From an uncultured Acetatifactor sp. (lineage in GTDB: Bacteria; Bacillota; Clostridia; Lachnospirales; Lachnospiraceae): a stretch of DNA of 64,000 nucleotides. The notes under the pieces were generated by a model. It searched no databases. It was given only the letters and a program-made list of their open reading frames with translations, and was not told the origin of the DNA. The DNA is taken from NCBI GenBank assembly GCA_910583845.1, contig CAJUAB010000018.1, forward strand, positions 38,897 through 102,896. Direction: 5' to 3'. The number at the start of each line of letters is the position of its first letter. Within the stretch, counting starts at the first letter, position 1. The position numbers and the translations under genes are program-made. Below are positions 44,390-53,108 of the stretch, piece after piece.

Positions 44390-45118
44390 TTATAGTTTCA
44401 TGAACTCATCGTATTCCGACAATACATCCTCTGTATCTCCTAATCTCATAAAGTTTCCATCATTAATCCATAGAATGCTATCACAAAACTTTTTCAATGT
44501 TTCTGTGGCATGAGAGACAATCAATACTGTACGATTGCTCATCATCAATTCTTCCATCTTGGCATAGCTCTTTTTGCGAAAATGCTCATCTCCCACGCTA
44601 AGAACTTCATCTACCAGCATAATATCCGTATCCAAAATCGCAGTTACCGCAAATGACAATTTGGAATACATTCCGCTGGAATAAGTACGCACAGGTCGAT
44701 CTATAAAATCTCCGAGCTCTGAAAACTCAATAATCTCTTCCATGTGTTCCTTGACATAATTCAGTTCACATCCTAAGAGCATCCCCGATTTCAATATATT
44801 TTCCCGCCCTGTATTACTTGCGTTGAATCCGATACCTATGGCCATCAATGACACACGATTTCCCTTCGTATCAATGTATCCCTCATCAGGCCGGAATATG
44901 CCTGCAATAGATCGAAGCAGTGTAGTCTTTCCGGAACCGTTACGACCAACAATTCCCAATATCTTTCCTTTCTCCACTGTAAACGAAACGTCATTAACCG
45001 CACGTATAATATCAGCACGCTTAACATCTCCGCGCAGCAATCCCTGATGCAAAGACATATGCATCAGGTTTCTATAATCTATACTAACGTGTTCAACTTC
45101 CAACGCTATATCTCCCAT
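44390..45118 (-). CDS. ABC transporter ATPase for polysaccharide export (Wzt/TagH type)
   Basis: A 242-residue ATPase: Walker A GRNGSGKTT, degenerate signature YSSGMYSKLSFA, Walker B IMLVDEVLSVGD, and the H-loop in VSHATETL. The degenerate signature YSSGM is typical of the teichoic acid/O-antigen exporter class. There is no C-terminal carbohydrate-binding domain, unlike Wzt proteins that read chain ends. It lies two bases after the permease gene. Confidence 0.92.
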   Translation of the reverse strand: MGDIALEVEHVSIDYRNLMHMSLHQGLLRGDVKRADIIRAVNDVSFTVEKGKILGIVGRNGSGKTTLLRSIAGIFRPDEGYIDTKGNRVSLMAIGIGFNASNTGRENILKSGMLLGCELNYVKEHMEEIIEFSELGDFIDRPVRTYSSGMYSKLSFAVTAILDTDIMLVDEVLSVGDEHFRKKSYAKMEELMMSNRTVLIVSHATETLKKFCDSILWINDGNFMRLGDTEDVLSEYDEFMKL

Positions 45119-45120
45119 TG

Positions 45121-46458
45121 CTATACCACCTTCACATAACTATTTTCATTTTTGTAAACGATATGCACACCTATATAGCACATTACTGCTCCTATCAGAA
45201 ACCACATACCTAAAACAGGTAAATTTGCAGCTACATTATTCAGCAATGCCTGTCTCATGGTATCAACAAACATGGCCGCCGGATTAAGGCAAATCATAAT
45301 TCCATTCAAAGGCTCCGGTAATGTTGTCATCACATCATAAAATATTCCGGACAAAAACATTAACATATTTAGGAGTATGCCGACAGCATAAGACAAATCA
45401 TCGACATATACTCCAAAATGCAGAAAAATCATACCAGCTCCAAACGCCAGCATCATCATAACAATATACGCAGGGAAAAACCAAAAGATATTAATACCTA
45501 TATGAACCCGGAACAATATCATCATAACAATCAACACAATCATCGAAAAAAGTAGCTTCATAAAGTTCAGTATCATATTTGACATGAGTATAATAAATTT
45601 GGGTATATATACTTTTGTCACAATATCCTTATTGCTTCGAACCAGCTTTACACTGTAACCGACAATTTTGTTGAAGAAATTCCACATAAGCAATGCCGAA
45701 AATACAAAAGTTGCATAATTCTCTACAGAAGACCCCATTACCTGTCCAAACACAATCACATAGACAAGCATGTTAAAAAATGGCTCTAACAGCCACCATA
45801 GTCTATTCAAATAGGAATCCGCTACTTCCGCCTTTAAATCCGCCCTGGCAGAAAACACCATATATTGCCAATAATGTCTAATATCGCGGAAGAATCTACT
45901 CATCTCTGATATCGGGCCGTGATTATCTCTGTTATCAGCCATGCACTTCTCCTGTATGCCATTACATATAATAACAGCCATTGCCGCAATGGCAATCACC
46001 AAACCGATCATCACTATGCGCTCTTGCAAAAACGACGCTGATAGTTCCTGTACCATTTCCACAAACAAAGTATCCATGACAAAGCTGACTTTACCATCCC
46101 CGGTAAACACAATACCATCTTCTTCCCAGTTCATGGTTCCCCCGTCAACGGTAGACACATACGTCGCTATACCTCCAAAGTTTAGCTCCTTTAGCAAAAT
46201 GCTTTCCCAATTACCATAAAATCTGATTTTCTTAAGTTTTATCTCATTCACGTCCTCAAACAAAAAAGTTTCAAATTGTCCATCCGCAATAAAATCGTTA
46301 GACAAAAATATATGCTGATTTCCCTCGTCCGTAACAAGCGTCATCTTAATATTTCGATTATCAAACTGGTATACTGCTATTACTATTGTGCCAATAATAC
46401 CCATTATTACCACAAACAGCCTAGCCAGACCAAATATCTTCTTCATTCGCTCGTTCAT
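45121..46458 (-). CDS. ABC-2 polysaccharide export permease with extra N-terminal domain
   Basis: A 445-residue permease. The last 265 residues are a usual Wzm/TagG domain with six helices (VADSYLNRLWWLLEPFFNMLVYVIVFGQVMGS). The first 175 are an addition: one helix (10-32), a beta-rich stretch of about 115 residues outside the cell, and a second helix (about 146-165). Normal members have about 260-280 residues. The ATG at 46458 follows GAGGATAAATAGT and lies right after the cytidylyltransferase stop. With the ATPase it exports the finished chain. Confidence 0.88.
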   Translation of the reverse strand: MNERMKKIFGLARLFVVIMGIIGTIVIAVYQFDNRNIKMTLVTDEGNQHIFLSNDFIADGQFETFLFEDVNEIKLKKIRFYGNWESILLKELNFGGIATYVSTVDGGTMNWEEDGIVFTGDGKVSFVMDTLFVEMVQELSASFLQERIVMIGLVIAIAAMAVIICNGIQEKCMADNRDNHGPISEMSRFFRDIRHYWQYMVFSARADLKAEVADSYLNRLWWLLEPFFNMLVYVIVFGQVMGSSVENYATFVFSALLMWNFFNKIVGYSVKLVRSNKDIVTKVYIPKFIILMSNMILNFMKLLFSMIVLIVMMILFRVHIGINIFWFFPAYIVMMMLAFGAGMIFLHFGVYVDDLSYAVGILLNMLMFLSGIFYDVMTTLPEPLNGIMICLNPAAMFVDTMRQALLNNVAANLPVLGMWFLIGAVMCYIGVHIVYKNENSYVKVV

Positions 46459-46459
46459 A

Positions 46460-46903
46460 CTATTTATCCTCATTTTTTAACGATTTTGTTATTGCTGCTT
46501 TAATCATTGTTGAACTGGTACTTTTTGTATATGGAAAATATTCTATGTTGGAGCCTACTTTCTGTAAGGACTGTTGATCCTCTATCCAATATGGATTTCC
46601 TGAGTAATCATCACCCGAAAACAGACAATCAAAATGATAAAGATTCCAAGCCTTCATCTTCTCATGATTTTCCTCGGTAACTTTCACGACCTTATCCACA
46701 TAACGAACAGCTTCCAAGATTTGCTTTCGCTCCTCAAAGGGAATATACGGCATACAGTCTTTAAATTTATACACCAATTCGTCGGACAATGCACCCACAA
46801 TCAAATACTCGCACCTTTCTTTGGCTCTCCTGATCAAGTTCAAATGACCTATATGAAACAAATCAAAAACGCCTGCAAGATAACCAACTTTGTATTTTTC
46901 CAT
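46460..46903 (-). CDS. CTP:glycerol-3-phosphate (or choline-phosphate) cytidylyltransferase-like
   Basis: A 147-residue enzyme of the TagD/GCT fold. VGYLAGVFDLFHIGHLNLIRRAKE carries HxGH, YIPFEERKQILEAVRYVDKVV is family-typical, and STSSTMI matches the ISTS-type motif. It makes a CDP-alcohol, probably CDP-glycerol or CDP-choline, for use by the LicD enzymes. I start at 46903 (MEKYKVG) behind GAGAGG; upstream in-frame ATGs belong to a region overlapping the next gene. Confidence 0.85.
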   Translation of the reverse strand: MEKYKVGYLAGVFDLFHIGHLNLIRRAKERCEYLIVGALSDELVYKFKDCMPYIPFEERKQILEAVRYVDKVVKVTEENHEKMKAWNLYHFDCLFSGDDYSGNPYWIEDQQSLQKVGSNIEYFPYTKSTSSTMIKAAITKSLKNEDK

Positions 46904-46961
46904 AATATCCTCTCTTCTTCTGCCTGATCTTTTAAAGCCATCAGGGATAATTATATCTGCT

Positions 46962-49433
46962 TTAAGATAAATAATCAACATAAGATTTCTTTGTATCAAA
47001 AACTACCATGTGGTTAGATACCCGCTCCTTCACGTTTGGATATAATCTGTACCCTTCACCATAGTCTCGTTTTAAACAATTTTCGTATCCGACCGGAATC
47101 GGAATTTCCATATTCTCAAACTGCCCTCTAATTAGATACTCAAAATCTGCTCTATCATATTCCGTGGCTTCCGTGCCAAATCTGATCCGTGACAATATAG
47201 CTACTTTATCCGATATCCCGGTACCATAACGCGTAAATGTTTTATGAAGCGCATCGCATAATTCAGCTTTCGTAAACATTTCGCTTTGCTCCAGATACCA
47301 GGCCTCCTCCTGCTCAGATATATCCCAGATTCTTCTTGAATTCGGATAAATTTTTTTAATCAACAAATACTGGTAATGTCGGATTCTCTTCTTTTGTATC
47401 CGTTTTTCCTCTGCATCCTTCAATACATCATCTATCGGCAAAATATCAATCCATATCCCCTGATTACAATTCTGCCCCTGATTTCTTGGTTCCATCCCGG
47501 CCGTCATACCATTACGCAATTTTGCGTATCCACCATAAAAACACTCGTCGTTTTCTTCCGTCTGGAAAAAAAAAGGTTCCCTGAACACAATCTGCGCAAT
47601 GTGTTTCAATTTATCAAAATCACATCTGGGCATCATCAGGTCAAGGTCATCGTCCCACGGTATAAAACCTTTGTGCCGTATAACACCCAGCAATGTGCCA
47701 TACGCCGCACAATATGAAAGATCATTTTCCCTGCAAACACGATCAAACTCTTTTAATATCTGTAGCTGAACTGCCTTGACAGCATTAAGTTTGTAATTCT
47801 TCTTATACAACTCTATATCATAACTCTTTTTCCGGAAGCGATTCTCTTCTTTAATATGCATTCCCATATTTTTTTTTGCCCCCGCCCAACGGTAAAAGGA
47901 AGCGTATAACCCATAATTCCGATTATCCTCTACAAATCTAGCCTCCTCCCGCTCAAATGCATCCCATATTTCCGCCAAGGCATATCTTTCTTTGAGACGC
48001 GCCAACGGCATAATGTGTTCGGCCTCCGCTATATAAATGTATGTATAGCGTAATGCCCTAAACAAAATATACTTGGCCGGATATCCCTCTTTGACAAACT
48101 CCTGGTCATAGAACAAAAGTCTCCCTTCGGAATAGAAGCAATTATATGGTATCATATCTATATATGCCTTCTCCAATATTATCCCCGCATTTGATTCTGT
48201 CAATGCCCGATCTGAGAGCTTACAGCTATCATAGGGAATATAATCGGATGAATTTAGAATTGCCTCATATAACCGGTCAAAAATGTCTACTACCTCTCTA
48301 ACATTTTGTGTATAAGCCGCCTTAAGATACTCAATCAATGTGGAATCCTTTACAAACGGCATCTCTATACCGTCTCCCATGAGCCGTTGTTCTACACATG
48401 GAATTCCCCTCCGCATCAGTTCCTGTTGATTTCGGCAAATTAATTCCAGGCTCTTTAAACCTTCCGGAAATAATGCCTTTTTATATACTATGTCTCTGCT
48501 GGTAATTATAGTTGCAAATCCATGTTGTTTTCCTCTGTCTGTGGATAACGCAGCGAATATAACCTCCTGATTGATTTTTTCCTTGGCACACTCAACCAAA
48601 AATACATTTGCAAAAAAGGGGAGCACCTGATTTGCTATAAGTTCATCGCTAAAATCGTTTTCCAGGCATACCAGGTCCTGTTGTTCCTGATCGGTATAGT
48701 ATGGAATAACTCTGTCCCGAATACTCGCCGTTGGCAAATATTTATCCGAGTAAACAGCCTGTGGCAATCTTTCATCCGGAAACGGATAATATAGTTGAAA
48801 TCCACCTATATTTGTATTCTGTTTTAAGCTTGCAATCAATCCCTGGCGGCTTAGTTCTGTCTCATCTGTGTTTCCTTCCAGCCCACCAAAAGGTATTTGT
48901 TTCACAGGGTCCGGTACCCCACACCAATATTTCATTCCAAATCGATTACTGCAAGCAAACAAGAGTCTTCCTGTCGCAGCCAGCAAGGGGAAAAGCTCAT
49001 CTACCAGCATCTCCAGCTTTTCCCTCGTGTCCACTGTTTTCTCCACAACAATATAATCATACTGTTCAGGAAGCAAATCTTTCGGCTCCCCCGTTTTTAC
49101 AAGCAGATTGTCTCTCTCCGCATATCTTTTCAATATACATTTCGAACGGTATTCCGATGATTCAAGGACTGTCACTTTGAGCGCGTTTCTACATAAAATA
49201 TCCGTTATGCCACCATACCCGTTGCTTAGTTCCAAAATATGACAATCTTTATGAAACGGATACCAATTCAGTATTCCTTCCCGCATGGGACTCAGCTCAT
49301 AAAACGTTTCCCAGTCTGCCTCACGCAGAATTTCTTCCAGATTCAATGAATGCCTGTTCAGCAGCAACTCTCCAACCTTACTTCCGGCCGCTTCCAAAAT
49401 CGCATTCCGTTCCTGTCCTGATACTGCACTCAT
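46962..49433 (-). CDS. Three-part methyltransferase-like / kinase-like / LicD fusion
   Basis: An 823-residue cytoplasmic protein. Residues about 60-230 look like a SAM methyltransferase (HILELSNGYGGITDILCRN). Residues 260-545 are a middle part of kinase or phosphotransferase flavour (DIVYKKALFPEGLKSLELICRNQ; YDQEFVKEGYPAKY), assigned only loosely. Residues about 555-823 are LicD (FDRVCRENDLSYCAAYGTLLGVIRHKGFIPWDDDLDLMMPR). Single-domain LicD proteins have about 270 residues. The combination suggests making and attaching a methylated phospho-alcohol such as phosphocholine. The ATG follows AGAGAGGG. Confidence 0.75.
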   Translation of the reverse strand: MSAVSGQERNAILEAAGSKVGELLLNRHSLNLEEILREADWETFYELSPMREGILNWYPFHKDCHILELSNGYGGITDILCRNALKVTVLESSEYRSKCILKRYAERDNLLVKTGEPKDLLPEQYDYIVVEKTVDTREKLEMLVDELFPLLAATGRLLFACSNRFGMKYWCGVPDPVKQIPFGGLEGNTDETELSRQGLIASLKQNTNIGGFQLYYPFPDERLPQAVYSDKYLPTASIRDRVIPYYTDQEQQDLVCLENDFSDELIANQVLPFFANVFLVECAKEKINQEVIFAALSTDRGKQHGFATIITSRDIVYKKALFPEGLKSLELICRNQQELMRRGIPCVEQRLMGDGIEMPFVKDSTLIEYLKAAYTQNVREVVDIFDRLYEAILNSSDYIPYDSCKLSDRALTESNAGIILEKAYIDMIPYNCFYSEGRLLFYDQEFVKEGYPAKYILFRALRYTYIYIAEAEHIMPLARLKERYALAEIWDAFEREEARFVEDNRNYGLYASFYRWAGAKKNMGMHIKEENRFRKKSYDIELYKKNYKLNAVKAVQLQILKEFDRVCRENDLSYCAAYGTLLGVIRHKGFIPWDDDLDLMMPRCDFDKLKHIAQIVFREPFFFQTEENDECFYGGYAKLRNGMTAGMEPRNQGQNCNQGIWIDILPIDDVLKDAEEKRIQKKRIRHYQYLLIKKIYPNSRRIWDISEQEEAWYLEQSEMFTKAELCDALHKTFTRYGTGISDKVAILSRIRFGTEATEYDRADFEYLIRGQFENMEIPIPVGYENCLKRDYGEGYRLYPNVKERVSNHMVVFDTKKSYVDYLS

Positions 49434-49447
49434 ATTTTCCCTCTCTT

Positions 49448-51508
49448 TTATCGGCCAATGATTTGTGAAATTTTATTACTCTTCTTACGCCAATCATCCA
49501 TCAATCGCAAATGGTTCAGCACACTGTCTTGGTCAGTAACAATAGCAATATCACACATAGAAAACATATTGTCCACAAATTCACAAGCCGCCGCTGACGT
49601 TTCTGCAAAGCTATACTCCAGTAATTCCAACAGTTCGCAAAAAAAATCTTCTATTGCCCTCTGCATGGATGCCACATACTCTAACTCTTTCCTGCTCCTG
49701 TCCTGATAGGAGAATACCGGACAGCCTCTTTCATCAAAATGGCTGACCGATGGTTCATATGATGTCATAAAGGTTTCCATAATTTTATAATAATTCATAA
49801 AAAAGGAATCTCCCTGATCAAAAAAGGCTTGTACTCCAACACTCTCTTTTGATTCCGAGCCATTCCACCCGACGTAAAGCCCAACCATCTCAAATGGCAC
49901 AATCCTGACCAATGACTTTTGACTCGTGCCAGAAGACACAAAATCCACAAATGCATATTTCGCGCCAATCCGCAGTGACAGAGTGCCCATATACTTAAAA
50001 TAATTTCTTTTAGCAGCCTCTGCTCTGGCAAAAATCGCATTGACATGGTCCCACACATATCGGTGAATGCTGTCACCATACTTCTCTGTATCAAATGTCA
50101 GTATATCCCTTGCCTCCAATCCAAAACGCTCACGCATCATCTTCTGTGGCGGCATCTGCAGTGACAAATCAATTAGCATATTAATATATGCTTCGTTGTT
50201 AATGCCCGTCATGACAGCTGCTTTCCTGGAGGTATAAAAATATATTCCCTGTGGGAGTAATGGGTTATCCATCTTATCACGTAATATATTATATAGCCTC
50301 TGAATCAGATACCCATCTCTGGAAGCAAACAGAATATCGTCAAATTCACCATATGCAATCTGTTCATACAACCATTTCACATATTGGATGATGAGCGGGG
50401 CACAGAAAGCATAACTATAGTCATAATCCGAGTCAATATAAATCTTGCCTTCCTGTTCATTTTCTAAAAATGGGCTGTTAAAAATTCGGGCAATTACCAT
50501 ACCCAGCATAATATGTTCTTCAAGAGAGCATGCACGTTCTATACATCCTCCATATCCAGCTCTTCTGGCCATCTTATCTCCGCTGGGCACAAGACAATAA
50601 TCTATGTCTGCCAAAGCCGCACAAATTCCGTCATGTATAATGTGGTCACCTATATGCAGATACTTTGTCCCTTCTGTTTCTTCACGATATAATTGCAATA
50701 GTCCCTGCAATTTTAATTGTTTTTTTTCGCATGATACATATATTGAAGAATAATTCTCTATTCCGTTCTTCTTCAATATCGTATTCAATAGCTTGCTCGG
50801 AATATACATATCCGATACCAAACTGACTTTTTTTCCCGATTCAATGCAAAAATGATATAGTTCTATCATTTCCTGTCTGGGAATCAATACACTGTCTTCT
50901 ATAGCAAGTTCTGTAGTTATAAAAAGATCTACATATTTTTCAGACATTTTATATCGTTTGCAAAACCTGACATAGATCTCTTCAAGAGTGGGATTTGTGA
51001 GGCCCAATTCTTCCTGTGCCTTTATTCTCTTCTCCTTAAATTTTCTGATTGCAATTCCTTGATTGCGTAGCTTTCTGTCTACCAGAGTAAATACATCCTC
51101 TGGTAACAGCACTTTTCTGGTCAGTAATGTGTCAAAAATATCAAAGCTGATACAGTCATGATCTGCGATCTGCTCCAGTAATACCTCCCTTGTGCAGAAT
51201 CTACGCTTATTCACCTCTTCACATATAATGTTTAGTCTTCTCCCGGACTGGTCAAAAATATCAGCCTGATTTTTCTGGCAATGATCCAGCATTTTCGCAA
51301 AAATATCTCTGTGTGCAATCAGCTGCTTCATCAGCACTATCGCATCCACATTTTTCAATGAGTTGTCACTTAACTCCGAATCCAGTTCATGAACATTAAA
51401 TTCCTCCGCCTCAACACAGGTGACACCAGCCTGCCGCATGGATGCTCCATATAACGCTACATTCCCTTTCCGATGCTCACGAAGCGCATTTATTAATGAA
51501 GGCTTCAT
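49448..51508 (-). CDS. HAD-fold protein of the glycan locus
   Basis: A 686-residue protein starting at the ATG behind GAGAGG. CISFDIFDTLLTRKVLLPEDVF (about 118-139) is the DxxDT-type HAD motif of large hydrolase-like proteins often found beside glycosyltransferases. SLVSDMYIPSKLL and LHIGDHIIHDGICA are the second and later HAD motifs. The C-terminal 300 residues include LFASRDGYLIQRLYN, a possible second domain. Substrate unknown; a sugar-phosphate phosphatase or transferase is possible. Confidence 0.7.
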   Translation of the reverse strand: MKPSLINALREHRKGNVALYGASMRQAGVTCVEAEEFNVHELDSELSDNSLKNVDAIVLMKQLIAHRDIFAKMLDHCQKNQADIFDQSGRRLNIICEEVNKRRFCTREVLLEQIADHDCISFDIFDTLLTRKVLLPEDVFTLVDRKLRNQGIAIRKFKEKRIKAQEELGLTNPTLEEIYVRFCKRYKMSEKYVDLFITTELAIEDSVLIPRQEMIELYHFCIESGKKVSLVSDMYIPSKLLNTILKKNGIENYSSIYVSCEKKQLKLQGLLQLYREETEGTKYLHIGDHIIHDGICAALADIDYCLVPSGDKMARRAGYGGCIERACSLEEHIMLGMVIARIFNSPFLENEQEGKIYIDSDYDYSYAFCAPLIIQYVKWLYEQIAYGEFDDILFASRDGYLIQRLYNILRDKMDNPLLPQGIYFYTSRKAAVMTGINNEAYINMLIDLSLQMPPQKMMRERFGLEARDILTFDTEKYGDSIHRYVWDHVNAIFARAEAAKRNYFKYMGTLSLRIGAKYAFVDFVSSGTSQKSLVRIVPFEMVGLYVGWNGSESKESVGVQAFFDQGDSFFMNYYKIMETFMTSYEPSVSHFDERGCPVFSYQDRSRKELEYVASMQRAIEDFFCELLELLEYSFAETSAAACEFVDNMFSMCDIAIVTDQDSVLNHLRLMDDWRKKSNKISQIIGR

Positions 51509-51524
51509 TCTTTTCCTCTCTCGA

Positions 51525-52499
51525 CTATTTGGAAGTCTCAAAATATATTGGAAGGTAACCCAAATACCCTTCCTTCAATCCATAATATATCTTGCCACAT
51601 GCGTCCTTAAAACCAGCTTCCTTAAGCGCCTGTAAGATATCCCATCCAAAAATCTGACAGACTAGTAATGGCGGAAATGACGGAATCCCCCTGTCGTGAT
51701 ACCATTCCTCTTCCGTATTCACCAAACCGTTTTCCCCTATTTCGGCGCGAAATGCCGTCTGAACGGCATTTCCATCAAATGGGACTGTGAATAACATTTT
51801 ACCGCCTTTCTTGAGGACGCGGCAGGCCTCTTCAAATGCTTTTTTATATTCTACCGTATGCTCAAAGACATCATTGGCAACCAGCAAGTCAAAACTTTCG
51901 TCCGCATAACTCAATTTACAGATATCCTCACAGGGAATCCCCTCTATCTCGGCTGCGTCGCAGCCCATTCCTCCGTATTCAAACCCTATTATATCACTGA
52001 TCTCTCTCTCCACTTTTTCATATACATCCGATACCCGCTCATATAACAAAACTTTTTTACCCGGTACATAATCGGCTAAAATCTTTCCGACCATAAATCT
52101 CTGCCTGCTGTTGCACCTGCAATTGGCACAAACCAGTCTCTCCTGCCAGTTGGGTTTTCTATGGCCGTTTTCCTCCGCCGCATACTGATAATCCACCAGG
52201 AAAGGCTGGGGCGTATTGCACACAACGCATCTGCCATAATAATAGAATGCCTCTCTTCCCGTGTATTCATGCAGTTCTCCTATACATCTTTCAAAATTCC
52301 AATATCTGATAAACTCCATATATGCATCGCTGAAGTCCTGTGGACTGTATATAGTCTTTTCAACTAATTCCATTTCGTCATCATGGAAGAAACAGTGCCG
52401 GATCATCTCCACCGCCTCTTCCATCTGTACACCTGCAATATAGGTGATATCTCTACGCATCATCGGCGGAGATTGCTCCCGACGCATCTTTTCCATCAT
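51525..52499 (-). CDS. SAM-dependent methyltransferase with Cys-pair insert
   Basis: A 324-residue protein. The start at 52499 (MMEKMRREQ) is used because AAAGGAGG stands 8 bases before it; a frame-open start lies 33 bases upstream. Cysteine pairs CVVC and CANCRC (about 90-125) suggest a zinc knuckle. The methyltransferase core follows (VPGKKVLLYERVSDVYEKV; SFDLLVANDVFEHTVEYKKAFEEACRVLKKGGKMLFTVPF), typical of class I enzymes acting on sugars. First gene of the left sub-operon, after the transposase relic. Confidence 0.8.
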   Translation of the reverse strand: MMEKMRREQSPPMMRRDITYIAGVQMEEAVEMIRHCFFHDDEMELVEKTIYSPQDFSDAYMEFIRYWNFERCIGELHEYTGREAFYYYGRCVVCNTPQPFLVDYQYAAEENGHRKPNWQERLVCANCRCNSRQRFMVGKILADYVPGKKVLLYERVSDVYEKVEREISDIIGFEYGGMGCDAAEIEGIPCEDICKLSYADESFDLLVANDVFEHTVEYKKAFEEACRVLKKGGKMLFTVPFDGNAVQTAFRAEIGENGLVNTEEEWYHDRGIPSFPPLLVCQIFGWDILQALKEAGFKDACGKIYYGLKEGYLGYLPIYFETSK

Positions 52500-52547
52500 A
52501 TATAGAGCCTCCTTTACGACTGTTTCATACAAATTTGTGTTTTCAAC

Positions 52548-52576
52548 AGTTTACCATATCACTATTTAGTTTACAA
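52548..52576 (-). promoter_or_regulatory. Possible promoter of the left glycan sub-operon
   Basis: Minus-strand TTGTAA (52571-52576), a 17-base spacer and TAAACT (52548-52553), about 50 bases before the methyltransferase ATG. Confidence 0.4.
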
Positions 52577-52734
52577 CAGAAATGTCAGAATCTACTGGAA
52601 TAATTTTACTGTTCATAAGCTCTTAAGCTGGCTGGATATTTTTATCTTAAAGCAAGCGCCGATTAAATCACTATTATAGTCACACGTACACCGTTATATG
52701 CTGTATAATAGAATCACCACAGTACTAAGGATGA

Positions 52735-52950
52735 TGCATGGGTATGAAGCTACATTCCGATGTGGACGCAGAAAGCGGCTATGTTCATACGACGGGAGGA
52801 GATCTGCAATGACGAACATCTGTCAAAGGTGGAGTTCCATACAAACAGACGTCCATCCTCCCGGATTCCTGCCAGGGCATCAACTGGGACAGGCAGATAG
52901 ATAACAGGAAGTCATCCACAGGGTATTGATACCCATATCACTACAAAACA
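52735..52950 (+). pseudogene. Decayed IS5-family transposase fragment
   Basis: One plus-strand frame reads GMKLHSDVDAESGYVHTTGG, the HIGVDAESGLVHT block of IS5-type transposases. After a stop, another frame gives NRRPSS, and the first frame resumes with NWDRQIDNRKSSTGY, matching the ENRKSSTR block. Stops and at least two frame changes show it is dead. The surrounding gap (52500-53108, about 600 bases) holds no other coding sequence that I can support, only a promoter at its left side and a hairpin at its right. Confidence 0.7.
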
Positions 52951-53020
52951 TGCCCGATAGGGTAGTTTAAGGTGTTGAGCAATTAATTAATCAACGTTTC
53001 CTTAAACAAAAATGCCACAA

Positions 53021-53065
53021 GCGCCTAATTTCGAGGGACTTCCATCCATCACTGAAATTAGACGC
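53021..53065 (-). terminator. Hairpin after the DUF6311-like gene
   Basis: GCGCCTAATTTC pairs with GAAATTAGACGC around a 21-base loop; on the minus strand the tail contains CATTTTTG after a short gap. It may end transcription about 45 bases past the 53109 stop, or be part of the decayed insertion element. Confidence 0.4.
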
Positions 53066-53108
53066 TCACGCCGAAAAGCTATGTTACACTACTGTTTGTG
53101 GCTTGTTC

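Noticed and set aside
52698..52904. Plus-strand 68-codon frame in the 52.5-53.1 kb gap
   Set aside because: It reads a different frame from the IS5-type motifs in the same DNA and has no supporting features.
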